A DNA stretch of 64,000 bases. Source: Pyrocephalus nanus. Its lineage: Eukaryota; Chordata; Aves; Passeriformes; Tyrannidae. Below, piece by piece: positions 25,201-36,700 of the stretch (position 1 is its first letter; each line of letters begins with the position of its first letter). The position numbers and the translations under genes are program-made. Below the pieces are notes generated by a model. That model was not told the DNA's origin, ran no database searches, and saw only the letters and a list, made by a program, of their open reading frames with translations. The stretch is taken from NCBI GenBank assembly GCA_038380795.1, contig CM076264.1, positions 3,908,001 to 3,972,000 of the forward strand. Reading direction: 5' to 3'.

Positions 25201-28200
25201 AGTGGTGTTAAAATGTCATTTTCAAAGTACTGTAAAAATGCTGTTAGTGGATATGGATCTGCAGGAAGGAGGGTTTGTGTCAGAATGCTCTTGTGGTGAA
25301 TTTCAGGATACTCGGTTTCATCTTGAAACCCTTGAGAGAAACTGAGCTTAGAAAGCCAAGAGCTGGTGTGTCACAATTCAGGAATCAGCTGGTGCTGAAT
25401 CTGCTTTACTTGATAACTCCAGATTTTGCATTGGAGAGCAGTGCTGCAGGAAACAGAAGAAAACACAAATTATAGGAAATAAAACTGATCGGGAAACAAA
25501 CCATCACACGTTCCAGCTCACCCTGTGTGAGAGTGTAAAGATCCAACTGGGATGCAGGTCTGGATGCAGCTGTACAGGTATAACAGTTCTCAGTGAGCTT
25601 CTCTTGCTGCCCTTGCATCTGCATGGTCACCATCCATTTGCTTCGGTAAAAACAAGCTCCAAATTGGTTGTTCGATAGTTACATTAAGGCAAAAGGTCTT
25701 TTTTTACCCATGAAAACCATTTGAGGGAAGATCAAATAACTACCCTGGAGTTCATCTACACGAGAAGGTCAGTGCTGCTTTTGTGGAGGACTGTAAACAT
25801 TTTTAGCACTCGTTTGCTTGCCAGGTGTTTCTCAGAGGGAGAGCATACAGTGTGCTGGCTCGGTGAACAACATCCCCTCAGCGTGCCTGTGATTACTGAT
25901 TGTTTATTTGTATAACCTTGGTTCGTGTGTAAGGCCCCAGACTTCTACTTTCCAGCATTTGGGCCGAGTTAATGTGAGGCAGGACAAGCGAACACCTTCA
26001 AGCTCACAGCACTCTCAGTCCTGTTTGTGCATCTGCTGCCCGGTGTTCCCTCAGTACAGCAGCCACAAGGCCAGGTTTGTTTGCTCTGCAGGACCCATCT
26101 TATCATGTACTAACCTCAGTGTGGTCCAGCTTCAGCCACGAGTGTAGATGATGTGTTTCTGACTCCCACTGAAAGGATTATTCAAACAGCCAGTCAGGAG
26201 CTTCCTCCTGGCTCCCCAGCTCTTTGATCCAGGGAATGGAAGCTGTGTGCATTACTGCACACAGTGCTTGGGTGTCCAAGTAAGGACTTGGGCCAGTGTG
26301 TGTATCTCCTGAATTTTTTGGTATCTTTCTAGACAGAGTCCTTCACACTAAGACAATTCCTGCACTCCTCCAGGCATTATGTAGCTGCCTAGGAAAAGTT
26401 AATTTTTCCGACGTTTGGCCACTGTTCCATAAGAGGACTTAGTTGGTCACACGTAGAACCTGCTTTGTGCAAACAAGTGGTGGTTTTGACTGAATTCAGC
26501 AGCACGTTTTTTTAAACCTTCCTGTGGCTTAATGGAGTTTGAAAACTAGACTATCCTTTAACGATAATAGAGACTTTTTATGTACAGCTGTCTGCCCTTA
26601 AATAAGTCTGTGCTTTGCCATCAGAAATAGTAACATGGGGAGGAAAGTGATTAATCCAAGACTGTTTGTGTACTAAGTGGCAGATCCTGGATTAGAACTC
26701 GCTCTCCCAAATCCCCTTGAGTTCCCCACAAAGCAGTTAAGAGCCACTGCATCAGCCATAGCCGGGTAGATTTATAAGAATTTATGAGCACAGTAGCCAT
26801 GTGCTAATGGATAGGAACCTGTCTGAAGGGATTTGGATCCAGCACTCTGTGTGATCTCCTCACATCTCTGCATTCAGGCTGCTCTGCATGCTCTGCAGAC
26901 CATTCAGAGAGAGTGGAGAACAGTGCCTCCTGCATACATGGCAAGCGTTGCACAAAGTAATACAAAGATAATTTAAAAGATCAGACAAATATTTATTAAT
27001 TTGCTGGCAGGATCCAGAGTCAGTGACAGTCCAGTGTAGGCAGGAAGGAGATCCCTCCATGCTGCATCGTGAGGTGTGGTAGTGAGGGAATTATGGCTAT
27101 TCCAGCCCACCAGGTTCCGTGATGGGTTAGCACAGACACTTTCTGGGAGAGCCTGTGCCTGGAAGGGACCACCCAGCTCCCTGGCTGCTGTCTCTCCGAT
27201 CACAGTGAACCACCAGGAGCTGAAATAGTTCTGACATCCTTAAGCAGAATTTAATCTGTAGTGAGAGGTCGACAGCCAAACCTGTAGTTGCAAGAGCAAC
27301 CCAGGTGACTGTGCACATTCCATCCTGTGCTGTGGCCTGTGACTGGGGATTGTCTTCAAGGTTTGGAGGATAAATAGGGTTGGGCCAGATAAAAGTGACT
27401 GAGGAGCCGTAATCACCTAAACCCCCTTTAGTCTCCAAGGCTCGGAACCTTTGTGGCTGCAGTACTCTAATGGAAAATATTTGAGGGCTGGTTAAATTTG
27501 TGGCTATTGTAAGTGAAGATAAAAGAAATATTTACTAATGTGTTCCCGCTGTTGTCCAGCAGACTGCTGCCTGCGTGGAAGTGTGTGGAGGCCTCTCTGC
27601 AGACAGTGGAGGTAACTCAGTGCAGTGGGATGGGAAAGAGGGTGTGACTGCTTATAATTCAATTGTCACAGAGCGCCTGAGGCCATTCCAGCAGACAGTG
27701 TGCACAGCTTCAAGATCTGAGAGGGCTTTGGGTGATGTGAAACATGCAGTTGCTAAATGCTGGATTTGATTTGTTTGTTGGAAGCTCAGAATAAAGAGGA
27801 TAACTTTAAAAGGGGTGTTAATTCCTTAGCCAGGGACAGTTGCCGTCTCTCCAGAGGCACATGTGTGTAGGATTAGCTCCTCTCCTTGGCCCTTGGAGCT
27901 GATCTGTAATATTAAAAGAACAGTTTTGAAAGCAGCAGAATCTGTGCTGACCTCCCATATGAGGGGTAAGGCTAGGCACTGAGCATGTGGGTGGTAGAGT
28001 AGAAGTTTCCATGGAGCATGGGTGGGGGCTTCTCTAAGAATTTACATTTCTACTGGTTCCAGTTGGCCAGAGCTGGCTCAGTGGCTGGGGCGGTGCCTGA
28101 TGCATGACTCGTTCCATCTTGTTTGTTTATGGAGCCTTGTTCTGGGTACCTAAAGACAACAGCCCTTCTTACTGCAGTGGGGCTGCTAGTGGAGGTGATG

Positions 28201-30599
28201 GGAAGAAGCTGGGATGCTTGGGAACCCAGCATTCTTTAGCTGAAGTTATGGAATCTGCTTTGAAAGACACAACCTACAGATGTTCAATGTGGGCTCAATT
28301 TTCCCCACATCACGATGAAGTTATAGATGAAGTATTTCCATTTGTTATTATCTACAGGGAAAATGAAAAAAAAATTCATTAAGAGCTAAATAACCTCTTT
28401 ATAAGGTTTATTTAAAAAAAAAAAAAAAAAAAAAGGTTGTTTTCCTTCAGCTGATCCAGGCTTTCATCTCCTTAAGTGTACATATGGACACGGTCAAACT
28501 TATTCTGACTAACTTTGAAGCTATTTGAATATTACAAGTGTGAAATTGTGACCACACGTGTTATATTAACACTTTGCATGGGAGAATTGTGTGTATGTGA
28601 GAGAAAAATCAGCTGCATATATGAGGTGAAAATGGAAGCAGTTGAAAAAGGTTGGAAAGAAATAAGGGAGGCAGAAATAAGGAAATAGTATTATTTTTGT
28701 ATGTAGTAAAATGCGTAATATAAATTTGGGTATCTAGACCGTCTTCTAGTCCAGCATTTTTGAATACGTCACAAAATAGCTCAAAAAAAAAAAATCTATT
28801 CTGAAAAATAACTGAAGCACTCTTTTAGTAGAATTGCTGCAATGAATGGTTTTAATTTAGAGGCAGCAAAGTGATGGTGAACTTCACCTAGACGGAAAAA
28901 CATAAAAGTCCGACCTTAAGACTGTCAAAACTGTGCAAATGTCACAAGATTTTTTTTCATTTTTGTTGCAACAGAAATGAAAACTTTCAGTGTAAACCAA
29001 GAAAAAGTTAATTAACTCCCACTAAATTTTGAAGTAGCTACCACATTTTCCTGAAAAGTCCTGCCACTTTTAAGCTTTCCAAATAAGGAATTTCAAGGAA
29101 AAGGCTTCCAGGCAAAAGATGAGGATGTGGGAAAAAATGTCTTTCATTTTTTCCTTCTCTCCGAGATCCAGCATTAAAGGAGGGCAGTGACTGTGATAAT
29201 AGAGGCAAATGGCAAATGAAAGAAGAGACACTTCAACATAATCTAGATAACAGGAAAATTTTAAATGGACAATTTAACACGAGAGTCTGCTTGGAATTAT
29301 TTTTCATTAAACAATCAAAGCTTGTGATAATGCAAATGAAATCCATTTTTAGCTGCAGGAAATTTTGAGAATTTCAGAGGAATAGAAAATATGAGAATAA
29401 TAATATCATGATGGTAATTCACAGTAATTATAGAAAAGCATAATTGCACAACACAAGCACTAATCAAAGCTGGGAAGAGCACTTTGGCATTCATTAGGAT
29501 CTCAGAGCTATTAGCATTTACCTTTGTCATTGGGCACCACACAACAAGCATTATTCATTTCATGTCAATCTGGAGCATCATTTCCCTGATCAAATATCAG
29601 CTCCTAATGATGAACCACAAAGACTGGCTTATCTGACAGGGATTTTGGTGAAGTATTTTGAGAGGAGAGCTTTGCTGGTGATCTCTTTGGAGGCAGCAGT
29701 GTTGCCCTTGAACTTTGGTTATTCCTGAAGGTCTGTGAGCTATCCTGAATGTGGACAAATTCCAGGACTTTATTTGCATCTGCTGGCCTAAAGCAGCTTC
29801 AGAGCCTTGCCCATGCTTCCCCTCTTGATCTCTTACAGGTGTCATTTTCTGAGCTTCGTACATCTGTGTGTGTGTTAATAATCAAAGTGTTATTGAGCTG
29901 TGCACGGATCCTGTGCTGCTGTGGTGCATGTGCAGCTCATCAGCTGAGCTCCCTGCAGCTCCTAATCCGATATCCTGCGTTATTCTGGGTGTAGAATTCG
30001 GCTCATTTGGTTGTTGTTTGGGGTTTTTCCCCCCTCCTGACCAGCTGTGCTTTTTTTCTTCACCTGCCCTGACTGCCTGGCATGAGGGAAAGGACATTTT
30101 GCAGTTCATACCATACAGGGGTGGAGGTGAAGGGAACATTTGAGCCAACCAAAGTTAAATTTAAGGAAGAAGAACATGGAATATTCTCTCAGATTCAGTA
30201 GAAGAAAAGCTGTAATTTGTGCAATAAAAGAAACAAACAAAACCAGGTCCGTAAACATGAAATGTAACTCTCTGATTCTTTTTATACATGATTTTAAAAA
30301 AGAAAATCAAATATTTTCTCTTACTGACATTTACAGGTTTAAAAAAATTCTATACCATCTGTATTACCTTTTGAAGAGAAGGGCTGTCTATAGGAGAAGA
30401 CGTTGGCTAATAAATAAAAGAACACCTTAATTTGTTGTTCAATTAAGCAAGATACAACTTCCCAACATGCAGGTGGGTCATTCCCAGCGTTGGAAATAGC
30501 AAGTATTGGCTCAGTTTTCCCTTTCCTCTGCTCACTCCCTGTCACGGCGCTTTTCCCTGGCTTGTGGCACGATTGTTTCTCTGTTAGCAACTTATTTTT
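16201..30599. other. Long intergenic stretch, no secure gene
   Basis: No reading frame matches a family I know. Two segments look exon-like by splice signals alone (16,236-16,338 and 24,798-25,006; see findings). A pure poly-A run lies at 28,414-28,434, and pyrimidine-rich tracts lie near 17,957-18,055. The segment 24,100-24,420 has several TAAT/ATTA cores but nothing decisive. Confidence 0.5.
28414..28434. repeat. Poly(A) run of 21
   Basis: Twenty-one consecutive A residues on the plus strand. The preceding sequence is not a recognisable retroposon or processed pseudogene, so I treat it as a simple mononucleotide repeat. Confidence 0.9.
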
Positions 30600-30960
30600 T
30601 AACACACCATTCTGACACCTTGACAGTTCATGTGCTAAATCAAACTTTACAGTTCCTGGCAGGCAGTTACTAGATGTATTGCACTTAATTAACTTTGCAC
30701 CTAATTACGAGCAGCGCTGGCCGATTACAAAGGGCATAAATATATTAGTGCCCCGGCTGTCACATCAGGAAAATGGCTGTTGGAGCAAGTCAAGCAAAAG
30801 CAATTACCGCATTGTGTGCACCGGGAAGTGCAGCAGAGTGCAGGAAGAGGAATTAACTGGTTTGCTGGGGGTAGGAATTCAGTTTTGCACTTTGCATTTC
30901 AGGTGACCCCAAAAAGCACGATGAAAGATTTTGCCTTTCATTCGTGCAAATGCTTCTTGT
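30600..30960. promoter_or_regulatory. Candidate conserved regulatory element
   Basis: The segment contains closely spaced homeodomain-type cores (CTTAATTAACTTTGCACC then TAATTACGAG at about 30,685-30,715), a GATTACAAAG motif of TCF/SOX type and several CpGs in an AT-rich setting. These features resemble deeply conserved non-coding elements, but no comparison was possible here. Confidence 0.22.
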
Positions 30961-32700
30961 GTGTGAGGGAAGAACTAAAGTTGCACGGTGAGGGCTGACT
31001 TGGGTTTTGTGAGATACCCACCCTGGGTATGTGTAGATCAAATATGAGGATTCCAGCATGAAGGAAATCAAATATATGCTACAGATTATAAGCAAAACTC
31101 GTGATTCAGAATGGCACGGTTCAACTATTGCTTATACAGCAGTTGCCAAAATGAGCAGGAAAGCAGAATTTGGTCCCATCTGTAGAGGGATATGTTGTAA
31201 AGAGCAAATGTTAGCACTCAGCTGGCATTCAGTGGAAATCTGTCTTGTGTTAGCACAGGAAGAAAACATCTCTGCTGGAAACGTAAGCAAGGCATCCAGA
31301 GCAATCCTGAAAATTTTGTCAGTGGCTTTGTAAACAAGAGTCTTTATGAGAGAAATGTTTCCTCCTGTATCAAGTTTCTGTTCTAAACACAACATGCTCT
31401 CTTTTGCAGAGGAAAACAGAGCATGTTATACAGGTGGCTGAGCTGACTGTTGTTACCCATATGGCTAATGGAGGGCTGTTGTCTTCCTTTCACCAGAATC
31501 TTGGTGAAGAAGAAAAACTGAGAACTCTTAAATATTATAATTTTTTTCATTCCTTTTCCTTTTGCTGCTTTGCAGCAGAATAGCCTCTGCATTAGCAATA
31601 CCTTGCAACAGAATGAAACAAAATGTTTGTTTTCCCTTTCAACAAAACTCAATTATTCATCAGTGTGTGGACAAACCAACATAAGCCCAGTCACAGGAAT
31701 TTCATGGTCAGACTGCACTATTTGCTCTGTGCAAGGTACTTACTTAACGCTCTGTACAAAACAGCACTGAGGTCACACAAGCCAGTTTCGTATGTATTGG
31801 CCAAAAAAGGTCACTAGAACTTGACTTTGCTTGAGGCAAATGGAAAGAAACAGAGGGAGTCACAATGTGGTGCTAAATTAGTGGCTGTAGGGCTTGTGCC
31901 TGTTGTTATTTACAAGCTCTGCACAAAGAGAGCTGTGAGGACGGATGGAAACCTTTCCCAGCCCAGAACAGCCAGTCATTGTTATTCCCCCCTTAATAGG
32001 CTGCCTGCCTCGCTCCTGATAACTCATGGAAAAGTAGGTGGCCTGTAACAGGAGTTTTGGATGCCTTTGCAAGTCAGTGCACTCCTTTGTGTGCAGCTCC
32101 ATGAAGTGGGGAGATGATGTGTTTTCAGATACAGCATTGCATCACCACTGAACACACTGCTCGGTGCGTTCAGACCTTGGGTGGGCAGCAGTTTGTACCC
32201 TGTAGAAAATCAGAGACCTTGCTGTAGGAAAGTAAACCCGCTCAGGAAAGTGCCCCCATGGAAAGGTCTGGGGGAGGGCAGCACTGCCACTCAAGCAGCT
32301 CGTGCCAGAGCCAGTCCTTACTAGAAGAGTCAGGAACTCAGCCCAGGAGAGAAGTTAAATTAGTCAGGGGTTCAGGTAGACCTCTATGATTTCAGTTCCC
32401 AGGGGCAAAATATGTGATACTAAGCTTTTTTCATTGTGGGGTGCAAGGAATTGATGTGAAATAATGGGGACTTGACTCTTCCAACACACAGAGGGAGTTA
32501 TGATCAATACAAAGTGTGTTAGATTGTTAATTTCTTAATTTGAATGTGCCAGAAGTAACAATCCATGAATAATGTTTAAAACTACAGAAGTAAATCTAAA
32601 GCTTCATGCACTTGAGGAAAATGAGATAAAACAGCAGTGAGAAGTTATTCCAGCAGGATAGGTCTATACTATGTGCTTGATTTTTTTCTGATATGGATGG
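30961..32700. other. Intergenic DNA, no gene seen
   Basis: Apart from the small inverted repeat at 31,391-31,427 I see only unique AT-rich DNA with short, unsupported open frames. Confidence 0.55.
31391..31427. repeat. 10-bp inverted repeat, 17-bp loop
   Basis: AACATGCTCT at 31,391-31,400 is exactly complementary to AGAGCATGTT at 31,418-31,427. A short hairpin could form, but nothing around it points to a microRNA or other RNA gene. Confidence 0.75.
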
Positions 32701-32856
32701 TCATAGAATTACAGAATTATTTAAGTTGGAAAAGACTCTTAACATCTCTGAAGCCACTTGTAAACCAAACTCTGCCAAGTCTACCACTAAACCAGGTCCC
32801 ACAGTGCCACTTCTACATGTCTTTCAAATACCTCTAGATGAGGTGACTTGCCTTTC
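32701..32856 (-). mobile_element. Old CR1 LINE fragment, 3' end, inverted
   Basis: The plus strand starts TCATAGAATTACAGAATTA, then AAGTTGGAAAAGACTCTTAA, and later CCACTAAACCAGGTCCC and TTTCAAATACCTCTAGATG. This is the reverse complement of the 3' UTR of an older avian CR1 subfamily. It is a short, diverged, 5'-truncated relic with no coding capacity. Confidence 0.85.
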
Positions 32857-33573
32857 TTAAATGGCTGCTGATTTGATCCAATTGCTGTTAGTTAAAATAT
32901 TCAACCTGAAGAGTCAGTTTGTATTTATATGTGTGTGTATGCATATCTATATGTATGTATTTGTGTGTATTGTTGTATCAGAAACCTGTGGTGGGGAAAA
33001 TTCATTGAGAATAGTGAAGAAAAGGCTGGGAAGTCACTTGGGTAACATCTCAGTAGCCACCACGGAGTCCTCAGCTTTTCCATATTTATCATATTTGCAG
33101 TATGATACAAATGACACAAAACTGAATTGATTGCTCTTTTTTGTTCTGTAGATGAGATGTTTCTCAGTCATGACTTCTGAAGGCTTGGTGCTGTCCTAAG
33201 ATCCAAGGATCCCATCTTCCATCAGTTTTTGGAAGCATCTAAGGGAAACAGGGAACTGCAGTGTTGTAAGAAGAACTGGCAGGTATGTGAAAGCCCTCTG
33301 TTAGACTTTCTATCCAAGCCTGCTTTGTTCCTGGAGCTGCACACTTTGCAGTTTGACTTCTCCACCCTGTTGTAATGACTCTTTCCGTGTGAGTGCATCA
33401 TCCTGCGGGAAGCTAATTGACTTTGACTTCCCTGCTTCTCTTCTCAGTGGGTGATGCCAGTTGTAATTCTTTTATTGATTGTTTAGAGCAATTAGCGGAA
33501 AACAAATTTCTCCAAAGAACAGATAATTTGGTTTTGTTGCTCTCTACCATTAAAGCTAAACAATTTGTTATCT

Positions 33574-33593
33574 GGGGGGGGGGGGGAGGGAGG
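33574..33593. repeat. G13 run with GGG/GG neighbours
   Basis: Thirteen G residues are followed by AGGGAGG. The tract could fold into a G-quadruplex on the plus strand and is prone to length errors in sequencing, so the exact count is uncertain. Confidence 0.85.
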
Positions 33594-33599
33594 AAAAAA

Positions 33600-33770
33600 A
33601 ATTAATAGGAAACACATTCTGTCTGTTTATGAGCTGAAGAGAGGCAGGTTAGCTCATCGTTAATGTCATCGGTAATTAGCGCTCTCGTGCTGCCGCCATC
33701 TGCACCAGGGGCTGGCAGTCTGTCAGCAGCCTCCAGTGCCAGGGCTGATCGTGTCTGTGTGTGCCAAGCC
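33600..33770. promoter_or_regulatory. Candidate conserved regulatory element
   Basis: Directly after the G-run, the sequence has GTTAATGTCATCGGTAATTAG followed by CGCTCTCGTGCTGCCGCCATC. This is a homeodomain-type core beside a CpG-containing block with an E-box-like CATCTG. GC-richer DNA continues to about 34,080. The look is that of an ancient enhancer; constraint was not tested. Confidence 0.25.
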
Positions 33771-36700
33771 ACGGGCAGGCCCTGTGTGATCCCCACGGTT
33801 GTGAACAGTGGTGGGCTAATGGAATCGAACCAGGCAGCTCTGCTGTATCTGTGACTGCCACCCTGGGGAAGGACACGGCACTTCAGACCTCCGGGGCAAT
33901 TCCCAGTCGCTGGGTCACCAGCGCCAGGCTCAGGATGACACTCTCAATCAGTCAGACTTCTGCTGGTCACAGCTGGTTTTTGTTTCCACTCGGGACGGGG
34001 TTTGGGAAGGCAAATGTGACCTGTGCTCACATTCCATCAGCATCACTGCCCTCCACGACAGCCAGCACGGAAACCCTGACACGTCCCACAGAGGCCTCCT
34101 TAATTGGATAGGCTTCCTAGCTCTTAGGGAGTAGTAACTTCCTATTCTACTCCAGACTGAAAAGAATGGATTCTACTCAACACAAGTCTTTCCAAATAAA
34201 AAAATAAACAAAACAGGGAAAAAGGTAATAATTCTGTAACGTTTAGGCACGAGTCGAGGTGTTTTACTGACTCTTGTTCCTGTTATTGAGGTTTTATTTT
34301 GAGGAGATGAAGTTCTGAAAATTCTCACTGCTTAGTAAAATTGCTTATTCTAATAACTGGGCATTTTCTTCTCCAGGACCACTGGAGCACACAGGTGTTA
34401 AAAATGCAAGTTCCCATTTCATAGCTGTAAGGTAGAGTACAATTCCCAAGGGACTGCTAAATGTTTGTGTTTGATGCACAAAGCCTGAGTGTTTTCAGGG
34501 AGTAATCTCTCTTTCTGATGTGACAACATGGATCTGCCTTTGGAAACTCTGAATCTCACTCAGGGGTGAGAGGAGTCAGGAATTCAGGAATTTCAGAGTC
34601 AATAAAATGCATTTCTAAAGATCTGGTGTTAGCAAGAGGTGCAGTTGGGTTAGTTGATCTTTTATAAATTGACAGAAGTGGAGGCAGTAGAAAAATAGGG
34701 AAGAGTATGAAGGGTACTAGGAAAGCTGTGATGTCTCAATATATTAAGTCCCTCCTGTGGAAAAAGGGCAGTGTGTATATATATATGTATAAATATATAA
34801 TTTGGAAAGAGAATAATGTAAGGAAGGTGGTACTAAACAAGCAATGAACAAGAAAGTAGGAATATTTTATGACTTGATACTCTAAAATGCTTATTTAAAA
34901 ATGCAGAAGGCAGTTTGCACTCGTGGGCTGATCCAAAGCAACTGGAATCAAAATACTCCTTTGGATTTCAGTAGCTTTTAGGCCCAGGCATCTTTTCCAG
35001 TTTTTTGGGTAAATTTACTGCATGCAAATTTTAGCAGAATTTGCTGCCTTCAGCTGCCATTAGAAATCATCTGTTCTAAGGAATGTACAGGATAAACATG
35101 TCATGAAAAAATCAGGTGTTTAAGATCCAATAGGAATAGCAATGTGGTGTGCCAGTTTGCATATTACAGAATATAATTTTAAAGATACATATCTGTTTAT
35201 CTTGAGGTCTCAGTGGATCAGTACAGAAAACAAAGTCATTTTAGCTTTGGCATTAGAGGAGGAAAAAGAGGTCTTAGTTCGCAGTTCTGGGGTACAACTG
35301 TAACCCCTCTGTCATTTTCCTACACATAGAGTGGAAAAACATTACAGGTACTAAAATCAAAGATTATGGCAATGCTGTAAATGCAGTGTGAGGATTTATT
35401 GTATATCACTGAGCTTTTTAGAATATTAACATTCCTTGGCTTCACTGAGAAGCATTAACTGATTCCAGGTGAGTCACCTCAGACAACAAAGCCCACTGTT
35501 GGTAGAATCTGTCACACGGAGCGTGAGGTGACAATTCCCAAGGGCCACGTGGAGACGTGAGGATATTTTGTTACACTGTGGTGACTCACATTCCTTTAGT
35601 TCTCATTAGTTTACGCTGTATTCAATTATAGAAAAATTGACTTCTGTTAAATTCCACGTTCACTTAATGTGCACGTATCATTTAATGAACATAATATACC
35701 TTAAAATATTAAATTACAGCCTTTCTGCCTCCCAGGTAGACTGTCAGACCTGGTGGTATAAATTAATATGTAATGCTGCACAGCTAACAAATTCCATTTA
35801 GCCAAGCAGCTCCCAGGGCTGGAGTCTTCCACTGAAATCAATGGAGAGACTTAGAATGACTCCATTAATTGCTAAAATAAGGGCTGTGCATTCATGAGAT
35901 TAAATTCAGTTAACTTTTTAAAAAATTCCTATAAAGCAGACTATTACCCTCTGATACTGAATCCTCTTTCCCCTCAGGCTGAAATTTTGTATATTATTTT
36001 TCAAAACACCTGTTGAGCTGGGACAGAAGAAACTGAGCAACCCGTGATATCATTTTTCATTTAGAAAAATATGTTGTAATCATAGAAGATTATTATAAAT
36101 TGTTTCTTGATTGTAAATAATATACATACAGACAATGGATAATTAATTGCAGGGAAAGTTCAATTAAGAAAGGTCGCCCTAAATGTGCCGGATTTTATTT
36201 GTCTCCCTGATTATCACTGGTCAGATGTAATTACATACTTGTCAAATTGCAGCTCTGGAAAGATGGGTTAAATGTCACTGTAAATTGCAGGTTTTTAAAA
36301 AGTAATTAATATGTACTTCTTGACTATTTTTAGGTTGGGTTTGTTGAGGGTTTTTTTTCTGACAATACCACCAAAGCTTAAAGCAGTCAGAGGTGACTCA
36401 AAACACTCTCAAAATACCCATTTAATTTTAATAGGATTGAGACCTGAAGGCAGATAAAATCTGGGATCTAACTGAGTTTCCAAGTTGCTTCTTGCCTGAG
36501 CAAATGGACAGCAGAGTAGAAATCTGGGCCTTTTTTAATTCTCTCTGTTCGTGACAACCCAGTTAGATTGTTGCAAGATGGGTAATTTACTGGCCACATT
36601 TATTTCTGATTATGCACCAGTAATGATGGCCCCAATGTAATGGTCTGCTACTGAGAGTCACTTCCAAAGTCCAGTGGGTATTTGATTAGGTGATTACCAG

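Noticed and set aside
26860..27440. Possible endogenous retrovirus relic, suggested by moderately GC-rich minus-strand frames
   Set aside because: No LTR pair, primer-binding site or gag/pol motif can be recognised.
28414..28434. Poly(A) tail of a processed pseudogene
   Set aside because: No gene-like sequence precedes the run and no target-site duplication was seen.
33153..33281. Coding exon between TTGTTCTGTAG and GGCAG|GTATGT
   Set aside because: Both splice sites look good but all three frames contain stops, so it can at most be a non-coding exon.
33417..33605. Coding exon after the acceptor TTCTCTTCTCAG near 33,448
   Set aside because: The open frame has a good acceptor but runs into the G-run with no donor, and its continuation is low complexity.
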